From Lachnospiraceae bacterium UBA7012 (lineage in GTDB: Bacteria > Bacillota > Clostridia > Lachnospirales > Lachnospiraceae): DNA of 15,751 bases. Location of the stretch: NCBI GenBank assembly GCA_002449595.1, contig DJXE01000070.1:1-15751 (forward strand), given 5' to 3'. The translations under genes were made by a program, and so were the position numbers. Position 1 is the first letter of the stretch, and every line of letters begins with the position of its first letter. A model generated the notes under the pieces. The model did no database searches. It was given only the letters and a program-made list of their open reading frames with translations, and was not told the DNA's origin. Below, piece after piece: positions 1-6,092 of the stretch.

Positions 1-2
1 CC

Positions 3-1001
3 CAGAAGGACATTAAGGATCAAACGAAGGAACAGAGCTCGGAGATCAAACTGATCTGCAAGGTCGTACTGAGCGCAGCCCTCATGATGCTCCTCCGCCA
101 CAACGGGATGTATGCATGGATCGTTTTTGCAGTTCTGTTTGCATTGACGATTTTGTTAAAAGCTATATATTATAAAAAACACAATGCTAATTCTAATCAG
201 TTCACTCCTCATCTGACGCGTGCCATCGTTTTCATTCTTCCCCTGGTCATCTACATGGTCGTGACGAGCGGACTGACAGCGGCGGTCCATGCAACGGGAG
301 GAGAGCACCAGGAGATCCTCTCCGTACCGATCCAGCAGCTGGCCAGAGTCTACAAGTATGAGACTGACGAGTTCCGACCGGACCAGAAGGACCTGATGCT
401 GCGTCTTATGACCGATGAGAACTGGAGATCATACGAGCCGAAATTGTCGGATAATGTCAAAATGACATTTAATAATGCTGTTTATGAGCAAAACAAAGCA
501 CAATTCTTCCAAATGTGGATCAACGTAGGAATTCGCAATCCGATCGCATACGCGAAAGCCTGGCTCCTGACTTCCTATGAGAACTGGTATCCGTTTGCAA
601 TCATCGACTGCTACACAGGACATAGTGTTTATGATTTTACCTACGGCGAGAGCTCCTATTTCGAGTTCCATGCACAGCCGCCCGCTGAGACAAAGCCAGT
701 CATTCCTGCTTTATATGAACTGTTCCGGCAGTTCTCTCTTGAGACGTGGCCGCAGAGGACACCGTTCTTCCATTTCTTCTTCTCGCCTGCGTCGCTGTTC
801 TGGTTCTTCATCTTCACGATGATGTACAGCTGGTACAGAAGAAGATACAGGCTGCTTCTGGTCGGCCTTCTGCCGCTCCTCGTCTGGATGACGGTCCTGC
901 TTGGTCCCTGCACACTGGTCAGATACGTGCTGATCTTATGGTTCGCGTGGCCGCTGTTTCTTGCAATGCTGCTCGACGGATCCAAGTTTTCCCACGACTG
1001 A
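3..1001 (+). CDS. DUF6020-like polytopic membrane protein, 3' part (5' end outside window)
   Basis: The reading frame is open from base 3, 27 codons upstream of the first ATG at 84, so the gene is cut by the window edge and the ATG at 84 is probably internal. The visible 332 residues hold several membrane segments. The first runs from roughly the first ATG and begins with the motif LLRHNGMYAWI; another follows at about 215-265 of the window, and two or three lie near the C-terminus (about 780-985). Between them is a long extracytoplasmic stretch containing SVPIQQLARVYKY and an NWYPF motif. The RHNG motif, the PxQQxAR motif and the C-terminal membrane cluster match what I recall of DUF6020 proteins of Firmicutes, large membrane proteins resembling membrane glycosyltransferases. 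The substrate is unknown. The region around 130-200 and 430-500 is visibly AT-richer than the rest of the window. Confidence in a membrane protein is high; in the family name it is moderate. Confidence 0.75.
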   Translation, partial: QKDIKDQTKEQSSEIKLICKVVLSAALMMLLRHNGMYAWIVFAVLFALTILLKAIYYKKHNANSNQFTPHLTRAIVFILPLVIYMVVTSGLTAAVHATGGEHQEILSVPIQQLARVYKYETDEFRPDQKDLMLRLMTDENWRSYEPKLSDNVKMTFNNAVYEQNKAQFFQMWINVGIRNPIAYAKAWLLTSYENWYPFAIIDCYTGHSVYDFTYGESSYFEFHAQPPAETKPVIPALYELFRQFSLETWPQRTPFFHFFFSPASLFWFFIFTMMYSWYRRRYRLLLVGLLPLLVWMTVLLGPCTLVRYVLILWFAWPLFLAMLLDGSKFSHD

Positions 1002-1070
1002 GTCTGCACGTATATACGCGAGCTAATAGAAGTTTTCCTGCGATTGAGTCTCCACGCATATAGGTGAGCT
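985..1070 (+). repeat. Two-copy imperfect tandem repeat (40-bp units, 46-bp period) spanning the stop codon
   Basis: The units at 985-1024 and 1031-1070 match at 33 of 40 positions. The shared core is GAGTCT.CACG with AGTTTTCC upstream and GAGCT at the end. The first copy contains the last codons and TGA of the membrane protein gene; the second copy reproduces a TGA in the same place (1045-1047). A weak third echo of the first bases lies near 1104-1120. The rest of the gap up to 1139 shows no gene and no convincing terminator. This looks like an old local duplication of the gene's 3' end. Confidence 0.7.
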
Positions 1071-1139
1071 TCACATATAGTTTTCATATCTTTTCCCACT
1101 CATAAGTTTTCTTCTGATAAGGAAAACCACCGCCGTTTA

Positions 1140-1148
1140 TGGGATAAT
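1140..1148 (+). promoter_or_regulatory. Candidate extended -10 promoter for the glycosidase-like gene
   Basis: TGG followed by GATAAT forms an extended -10 element (TGn plus a five-of-six match to TATAAT). No good -35 sits 17 bp upstream, which is usual for extended -10 promoters. A start near 1155 would leave a leader of about 47 nt, containing the Shine-Dalgarno AAGGAG at 1188-1193, 8 nt before the ATG. Confidence 0.45.
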
Positions 1149-1201
1149 GAACCTGCAGAAGCATAGAAGATAAGCCACAGTAAGAAAAAGGAGCGTTTAC
1201 C

Positions 1202-3049
1202 ATGCAAGACCTCAGTTTCAGATCCGTAAACCAGATCTTCAAACTCGGCAGCTACGAATTCTATATTACGGTTCATTCATTTCAGAACGTCTACACCCTG
1301 GACCCGGAGAAGACGGAAGTGATCGCAAACAGCGCTGACGCGGGCCAGGAAGGCGGACCTTCGCACCTGTCTGCAACTTGCAGCCGTCTACTCTGGGCAG
1401 GCGGGCAGGAAGAGGCGGAAGGCGAAGTCAGCGTCCAGGCAGTGCAGACGGAGGCAGGAAAGCTGCTCGTCGACATCTCTGCATACGTCCGCAGCACGGA
1501 GGAGATGATCCGCTGCGTGAAGCTGGCAGTGCGCCATATTCCGACTGGCGAACTGATCAACCTGATCGACCCGCAGCCGAAAAAGATCCCTCCGCTCGGC
1601 CACGTCGTTCACTACCCGGAAGCGTGGCGGGAAGCTGGCACGCCGCTCGTGATCCTGCGGCCGTATGGTGCCGCGGACGAGACATTCGAAGCATCTAACG
1701 AGACATCCGCAGTGACCGCAGCATCCGTCACAACCGCAGCAACCGCAGCATCCGCCGCGGCAGACGAGGCACCGGAAGCCGCCCCCGCACTTTATTACTT
1801 CCGTTCACATGACACGAGGGTGCGGTGCAAACGCTTTGCCTTCGTGCCGGAAGCCGGCATGGCGGGCGGCCTCTACGAGGAGAGGAGCGCAGCCGAAGTG
1901 CCGCATGGAACCGCGTGGGATACGGAGAATGGCCTTCTGACCGTCGAGATGATCTTTGAGGAGGACGCGAGCCGCATGACGAACCGCGTCAAGGTGCCGA
2001 CGTGGGAAGTCGGGACCGGCGCGAGCGTGGCGGAAATTTACAAGCCGCACCAGGCAGCCGTCGAGAAGGCGTACGGCCTTAAGACGTGGGAAGAGCGGAG
2101 CGACGTACCCGCGTGGATGCGCGAGATCTCGCTGATTGTACAGATTCACGGACAGCACTGGACAGGACATATCTTCCATGATTATGATGCAATGCTGGAG
2201 GACATCCGGAGGCTGTCGGAGATGATCGATCCGAAGCGCATTCTGGCGTTCCTGCCCGGCTGGGAGGGAAGATATTACTGGAAGTACGGCAACTTCAACC
2301 CGGACGAGCGCATGGGCGGCGAGGAAGGATTCCACAGGCTCTGCGACGGTGCAAAGAAGCTGGGCGTCCGCCTGATGCCGATGTTCGGCGCAAACAACGG
2401 CGGCACGAACCTCGTGGGCTACATGGACTGGGGCAGGCCGAGCGAAGTGTACTCCCCGTCCGGCAACCAGACCGGCATCAGCGTCGACTGGGACGGCTCG
2501 CGGCACTTCGACCACAGCTGCAACCGGCAGATGAACCCCGGCGCGCCGAAGTGGCAGAACCGGATGGTCACACAGCTCGCGGACCTCGTGGATCGCTACG
2601 GGTTTGACGGCATTTTCCTGGATATTTCCGCGGGATGGCACAATGACGCCAACTTCCCTGTCTACGACGGCATCAAGGAGATGATCCGCCGCCTGAAGGA
2701 AGGCCGCCCGGACCTCCTGATCGCGGGCGAGGCCTGGTACGACGGCATCGGCGCCTTCTTCCCGGTCAACCAGTGCGGCGAGACGGCGGGCCACCTCAAC
2801 TGGCACGACGAGGCCTACATTCCGATGGTCGGCGACTACTGCCGCCTGTTCGGGCATCTTTCGCTCGGCGACGCGGCCTTCGGGAGCAGCGGCGTCCACG
2901 AACTCGGCTACAATCCGCAGTGGAACGTCCCTCTTAGGAAAAGCGTTATCCCGACCCTCTCGCTCGTCGACGGCACGCTGGATGCGGCGCCGGAAGCGGT
3001 GCAGGAGATCATCCGGCAGGCGGAGGAGTACGCCGAGAAGTTTCTCTAA
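1202..3049 (+). CDS. Putative TIM-barrel glycoside hydrolase-like protein, family unassigned
   Basis: This 615-residue protein has no signal peptide or membrane segment, so it is probably cytoplasmic. Residues 1 to about 300 look like beta-rich accessory regions, interrupted at about 162-197 by an Ala/Thr/Ser-rich insert with a repeated 13-bp word (1715-1727 and 1742-1754). From about 305 the sequence looks like a (beta/alpha)8 barrel: MREISLIVQIHGQHWTG, then ILAFLPGWEGRYYWKYGNF, LGVRLMPMFGANNGG, GFDGIFLDISAGWH and LLIAGEAWYDG. Asp474 at a strand end and Glu510 at the next strand end sit where a nucleophile or acid/base pair is expected in clan-D or clan-H-like barrels; this is inference. The start is fixed by AAGGAG 8 nt upstream. 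Tandem stops (TAATAA) end it. I cannot name the family or substrate; uncharacterised DUF-type glycosidase families are the likeliest home. Confidence 0.7.
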   Translation: MQDLSFRSVNQIFKLGSYEFYITVHSFQNVYTLDPEKTEVIANSADAGQEGGPSHLSATCSRLLWAGGQEEAEGEVSVQAVQTEAGKLLVDISAYVRSTEEMIRCVKLAVRHIPTGELINLIDPQPKKIPPLGHVVHYPEAWREAGTPLVILRPYGAADETFEASNETSAVTAASVTTAATAASAAADEAPEAAPALYYFRSHDTRVRCKRFAFVPEAGMAGGLYEERSAAEVPHGTAWDTENGLLTVEMIFEEDASRMTNRVKVPTWEVGTGASVAEIYKPHQAAVEKAYGLKTWEERSDVPAWMREISLIVQIHGQHWTGHIFHDYDAMLEDIRRLSEMIDPKRILAFLPGWEGRYYWKYGNFNPDERMGGEEGFHRLCDGAKKLGVRLMPMFGANNGGTNLVGYMDWGRPSEVYSPSGNQTGISVDWDGSRHFDHSCNRQMNPGAPKWQNRMVTQLADLVDRYGFDGIFLDISAGWHNDANFPVYDGIKEMIRRLKEGRPDLLIAGEAWYDGIGAFFPVNQCGETAGHLNWHDEAYIPMVGDYCRLFGHLSLGDAAFGSSGVHELGYNPQWNVPLRKSVIPTLSLVDGTLDAAPEAVQEIIRQAEEYAEKFL

Positions 3050-3079
3050 TAAAAAACGTAAATATTAATTGATAACGGG

Positions 3080-3085
3080 TATAAT
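3080..3085 (+). promoter_or_regulatory. Perfect TATAAT -10 box 6 nt before the L,D-transpeptidase ATG
   Basis: TATAAT sits in an AT-rich gap, and the ATG at 3092 starts 6 nt after it. Transcription would normally begin about 7 nt downstream, on or next to the A of the ATG. There is no Shine-Dalgarno match in the 15 nt before the start. The -35 region (about 3057-3062) is poor. Either the mRNA is leaderless, or the gene is read from upstream and this box is chance. Confidence 0.4.
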
Positions 3086-3091
3086 CCTAAA

Positions 3092-4837
3092 ATGAAAAAA
3101 TTCTTTGCTATTTTCGTTCCAATTGCAATCGCGGTGATCTATATTGGTATTTCTGTTTTATTTATGAACAGATTTCCGATGAGGACCACGCTGAACGGAG
3201 TCGACGTCTCCGGCAAGAAGTCCGCTGACGCACAGGCTGCGCTGCTGAAGGACATCATGAAGCAGTCGGTCACTTTAATAGGTAAAGACGGGACAGAGAC
3301 AGTCCTCACAGCAGAGGACATGAAGCTCTCTGCGCCGCGGGGAGAACTGATCGACGAACTCGCGCACAGGAAAAACGGGTTTGCGTGGCCGGTATCGCTT
3401 TTCAAAAAGACGGAATATGAACTGGACGGCGTGCCGGTGTTCCGCCAGGAGGAGATCCTGAAGGCGGTCGAGGCGCTGCCGATCTTCGACGCGGAGAACG
3501 CGGTCCCGCCGACGGACGCGTATTACGAGTTCCGGGACGACCGGTACGTGATCGTGCCGGAGACGGACGGCTCGCTGCCCGTCGCCGAGAAGGTGACGGA
3601 GGCGGTCATGAAGGCCCTCATCGAGGACAGGCGCGAAGTCGACCTCGGCCTCGCGCAGTGCTATGAGACGGCGGCGGTGACGGCGGACGATCCGGACCTG
3701 AACATGACGGTGACATTCCTCAACAATTTCGCGTCGGCGCGGCTGGAGTTCCACTTCGGGGACAAGACGGAAGTGCTCGACGGCGATACGATCAAGACGT
3801 GGATCATGTCGGATACGCCGGAGGGTGGCACGGCAGGAAATGAGGAGGGCGGCGAAGGCGCGGCAGCTGACAGCGCGGCTTCCGGCAGCCCGGACGCGGG
3901 CGACTACTTTGATGAGGTGCAGCTCAGATCCTTTGTTGCGGATCTGTCGAAGAAATACGACACGTACGGCAGGCACCGCTCCTTCACGAAGCACGACGGC
4001 TCGACCATGACGATCACCGCCGGCACGTACGGCTGGTGGATGGATCAGAACTCGACCGCGCAGGCGATCAAGGAGGCGGTGAGTCAGGGGTACCAGGGCG
4101 ATTTCGAGCCGGTCTACTTCCAGAAGGCGGCGTCCTACGGCACGCCCGACTACGGCAACAGCTACGTCGAGGTCGACCTGGATCAGCAGCATGTTTATGT
4201 TTATCAGAACGGAAGCCTTGTGACGGACACGGACTGCGTCTCCGGCAAGGCGATCACCGGCAACGGCACGCCGGGCGGCATCTACGCGCTTACATATAAG
4301 GAAAAGGACGCGACGCTCGTCGGCGAGGGCTACACCTCCCCGGTCGGATACTGGATGCCGTTCAACGGCAACGTCGGCCTGCACGACGCCTCGTGGAGAA
4401 ACGAGTTCGGCGGCAAGATCTACGTCGAGAGCGGCTCGCACGGCTGCGTCAATCTGCCGGTCGCTGCGGCAGGCGCCATCTTCAATACCATAGAAAAGGG
4501 TGAAGCAGTCATCGTGTACGGCGGAATGACCCAGGGTCAGGCGCAGGAGTACAAGACGCAGCGCGAAGCGGACGAGGCGCTGCTGAAGCAGCTCGAAGAG
4601 GCGGGCGTTTCACTGGAGAGCCTCGGCATGACGCTGGAGGAATACAAGGCAGGCCTTCTCGCCGGCACAGTCCAGCCGCCGCAGCCGGCAGCGGAAACAG
4701 CCCCGGCTCAGGATCAGGGTGCAGGCTCGGAAGCGATCTTCCAGGGCGCACGGCAGGAGAGCATTCCGATCTCCAGCATTCCGCAGGTCACGGAAGAGAA
4801 TGCGGCACAGAATGCGGAGAGCAGTCCGCAGCAGTAA
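3092..4837 (+). CDS. L,D-transpeptidase, membrane-anchored, YkuD catalytic domain
   Basis: The 581-residue protein is predicted to cross-link or modify peptidoglycan outside the membrane through a catalytic cysteine. Residues 5-26 are one hydrophobic anchor without an evident cleavage site. Next come about 200 residues with DVSGKKSADAQAALL and similar segments, like the putative peptidoglycan-binding (PG_binding_4, YoaR-like) domain common in these enzymes. A Gly/Ala/Glu-rich linker follows at about 245-268. The YkuD domain spans about 358-478, beginning YVEVDLDQQHVYVYQNG and carrying the family motif: His431 in GLHDASW and SHGCVNLP with catalytic Cys452. The last 100 residues are a charged helix (QREADEALLKQLEEAG) and a Pro/Gln/Ala-rich tail, which may position the enzyme in the wall. 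The start follows a near-perfect -10 box with no ribosome binding site. Its stop directly abuts the stop of the opposing MGMT-family gene. Confidence 0.92.
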   Translation: MKKFFAIFVPIAIAVIYIGISVLFMNRFPMRTTLNGVDVSGKKSADAQAALLKDIMKQSVTLIGKDGTETVLTAEDMKLSAPRGELIDELAHRKNGFAWPVSLFKKTEYELDGVPVFRQEEILKAVEALPIFDAENAVPPTDAYYEFRDDRYVIVPETDGSLPVAEKVTEAVMKALIEDRREVDLGLAQCYETAAVTADDPDLNMTVTFLNNFASARLEFHFGDKTEVLDGDTIKTWIMSDTPEGGTAGNEEGGEGAAADSAASGSPDAGDYFDEVQLRSFVADLSKKYDTYGRHRSFTKHDGSTMTITAGTYGWWMDQNSTAQAIKEAVSQGYQGDFEPVYFQKAASYGTPDYGNSYVEVDLDQQHVYVYQNGSLVTDTDCVSGKAITGNGTPGGIYALTYKEKDATLVGEGYTSPVGYWMPFNGNVGLHDASWRNEFGGKIYVESGSHGCVNLPVAAAGAIFNTIEKGEAVIVYGGMTQGQAQEYKTQREADEALLKQLEEAGVSLESLGMTLEEYKAGLLAGTVQPPQPAAETAPAQDQGAGSEAIFQGARQESIPISSIPQVTEENAAQNAESSPQQ

Positions 4838-5209
4838 CTATTTCCACTCGTCGAAAGCGTTAATAGAATAGCGGTTCCACTGATATTTAGAGAGGTCGAC
4901 GACACCATCCGGACAGGGGATGCCGTCGGCCTCTAATAATTCAATCTGGCGGTTGCCGCCGCCAAAGGCGAAGGCGCTCGAGACTTCTCCCTTGCGGTTG
5001 ACGACGCGGTAGCACGGGATCCCGTCCGGATCCGGATTGACGTGCAGGGCAAAGCCAACGACCCGCGACCAGCGCTTGTTGCCGGCGAGTGCGGCGATCT
5101 GGCCGTACGTCGCGACTTTGCCGCGCGGGATCTGACGCACGACGTTATAGATCAGCTCAAAAGAATTATTCTTTTCCGGGGCGTGTTCCCTGTAGCCTTC
5201 AACTGACAT
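4838..5209 (-). CDS. MGMT-family protein (O6-alkylguanine-DNA alkyltransferase C-terminal domain type)
   Basis: The 123-residue protein is a stand-alone MGMT/Ogt C-terminal DNA-binding domain without the N-terminal ribonuclease-H-like domain of full alkyltransferases. Visible elements are VVRQIPRGKVATYGQIAALAG (helix-turn-helix with Tyr35), WSRVVGFALHVNP with Arg49 at the usual arginine-finger place, and IPCYRVVNRKG with Cys66. The active site is normally PCHRV, so the cysteine is kept but the neighbouring His is Tyr. Alkyltransferase-like proteins instead replace the Cys, usually by Trp. The tail (DGVVDLSKYQW) is typical of short clostridial members. It may repair or flag O6-alkylguanine, though activity with Tyr is uncertain. 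It starts 3 nt after the tetR stop and uses an AAGGGG site inside the end of tetR, so it is probably translationally coupled and co-transcribed with it. Confidence 0.88.
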   Translation of the reverse strand: MSVEGYREHAPEKNNSFELIYNVVRQIPRGKVATYGQIAALAGNKRWSRVVGFALHVNPDPDGIPCYRVVNRKGEVSSAFAFGGGNRQIELLEADGIPCPDGVVDLSKYQWNRYSINAFDEWK

Positions 5210-5212
5210 GTC

Positions 5213-5857
5213 TTATGATTCCCCTTTTTCTTCCATCGAACGCATCACTGCGCGGATCGCGTCAAACAGGTAGGGCTTGAGCTGCGCCGCGGTCAGCGGC
5301 TCGCCGTAGAGGATCGCGCTGTAGCAGGTTGAGCCGAGCAGTTCGATGATCATGTAGATCATGACTTCCGGGTCGCGGTACTTGACGGGCGAAGCGTCGA
5401 TCGCCTCGTGGAAGATCGACGCGAAGTCGACGTCTTCCGGGTCGCGCGACTCGATCAGTTCGTTTTTGAAGATTCCCCAGCTCAGGTTTTTGGAAATGAA
5501 GCGAAGCAGCGACGGATCCTCCTGCAGCTGCGAGATGATGTTGTCTGAGAGCAGGATGATCTTGTCTTCGAGAGAGAAGTCGGACGGATTGATGCCGCCT
5601 TCCTTCGCCACGTTCTGCGCCTCGATCTCTGCCTTGGCGCGGCGGAAGATCGCCGACGCCTTGTGGGCGATCAGGTGCCGGTGAATGTCATATTTATCTT
5701 TGAAATAGAGGTAGAAGGTCCCCTTCGCAACACTCGCGCGCTCCGCGATCCCCGCGATCGAGGTGTCCGTAACTCCATTAATTGAGAAAAGCTCAAACGC
5801 CGCATTCAGCAGCGCTTCCCGCTTCTGTTTTTTCTTTTCCAGCGCTTTTTCTGCCAT
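5213..5857 (-). CDS. TetR-family transcriptional regulator
   Basis: This 214-residue protein has a typical TetR layout. Residues 12-58 hold the DNA-binding domain: helix 1 (REALLNAAFELFSING), then TSIAGIAERASVAKGTFYLYF as the helix-turn-helix, about 32-55. A helical ligand-binding and dimerisation domain occupies the rest. I chose the ATG at 5857 because AAGGGAG lies 6 nt upstream (5864-5870); an in-frame GTG at 5884 has no such site. The gene is divergent from the MMPL transporter gene, and the gap holds paired operator-like repeats, so it is probably the repressor of the transporter, and possibly of itself, released by a pump substrate. That role is inference from context and family habit. 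The MGMT-family gene follows in the same unit. The effector is unknown. Confidence 0.93.
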   Translation of the reverse strand: MAEKALEKKKQKREALLNAAFELFSINGVTDTSIAGIAERASVAKGTFYLYFKDKYDIHRHLIAHKASAIFRRAKAEIEAQNVAKEGGINPSDFSLEDKIILLSDNIISQLQEDPSLLRFISKNLSWGIFKNELIESRDPEDVDFASIFHEAIDASPVKYRDPEVMIYMIIELLGSTCYSAILYGEPLTAAQLKPYLFDAIRAVMRSMEEKGES

Positions 5858-5967
5858 ATCTTTCTCCCTTCCGCGATAGATCACTCATGATGATGCAAAT
5901 CATGGCGGTTCATTTCGCGGTGCCCCACTACAGGGCAGCTGTCTCCGATCTCCGGCTGTTCATGATA

Positions 5968-5976
5968 ATCATACCA
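5968..5976 (-). promoter_or_regulatory. Candidate extended -10 promoter for tetR
   Basis: On the minus strand TGG is followed by TATGAT, a five-of-six -10 with the TGn extension; the -35 region is poor. A start near 5961 gives a leader of about 100 nt before the tetR ATG. The operator-like arm at 6006-6030 lies just upstream, so autoregulation is possible. The leader region (5858-5960) shows no convincing structure. Confidence 0.35.
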
Positions 5977-6005
5977 AGATTCAGGCGGATTGTGTGGAGT
6001 TGATT

Positions 6006-6030
6006 TTAAATATTGACCAACGGTCATTTA
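6006..6030 (+). promoter_or_regulatory. Operator-like repeat, left arm
   Basis: The 25-bp arm begins TTAAATATTGACC and contains the small palindrome TGACC-AAC-GGTCA, typical in form of TetR-family operators. It is the inverted copy of 6051-6075, identical at 22 of 25 positions. It overlaps the -35 hexamer of the transporter promoter, so a bound repressor would block polymerase. Confidence 0.7.
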
Positions 6031-6041
6031 TGTGATATAAG
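6013..6041 (+). promoter_or_regulatory. Promoter of the MMPL transporter gene (TTGACC, 17 bp, TATAAG with TGn)
   Basis: The -35 TTGACC (6013-6018; TTGACA has one mismatch) is separated by exactly 17 bp from the -10 TATAAG (6036-6041), and TGA directly precedes the -10 as an extended element. Transcription would begin about 6048. The two operator-like arms cover the -35 and the first transcribed bases, an arrangement expected for tight repression. Confidence 0.7.
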
Positions 6042-6050
6042 ATTACATGA

Positions 6051-6075
6051 AAAATGACTGATGGTCAATATTTAA
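6051..6075 (-). promoter_or_regulatory. Operator-like repeat, right arm
   Basis: This is the inverted partner of 6006-6030, with the core TGAC-TGATG-GTCA. It lies just downstream of the predicted transcription start. The arm centres are 45 bp apart, about four helical turns, so two dimers on the same DNA face or a small loop are possible. The in-frame ATG at 6054 lies inside this arm, which argues against it as the translation start. Confidence 0.68.
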
Positions 6076-6092
6076 CCAGAACGAAGGGAACC

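Noticed and set aside
1805..2899. 364-codon open frame opposite the glycosidase-like gene
   Set aside because: Composition is that of a complement shadow, with no start signal or motif.
3275..4441. 388-codon open frame opposite the L,D-transpeptidase
   Set aside because: Arg/Val/Ala/Asp-rich shadow of the plus-strand gene, whose YkuD motif is intact.
5858..5884. Upstream GTG start for tetR at 5884
   Set aside because: It has no ribosome site, whereas the ATG at 5857 has AAGGGAG 6 nt before it.
6054..6092. Upstream ATG start for the transporter at 6054
   Set aside because: It lies within the operator arm, a few bases after the predicted transcription start and without a ribosome site; the ATG at 6093 has GAAGGG.
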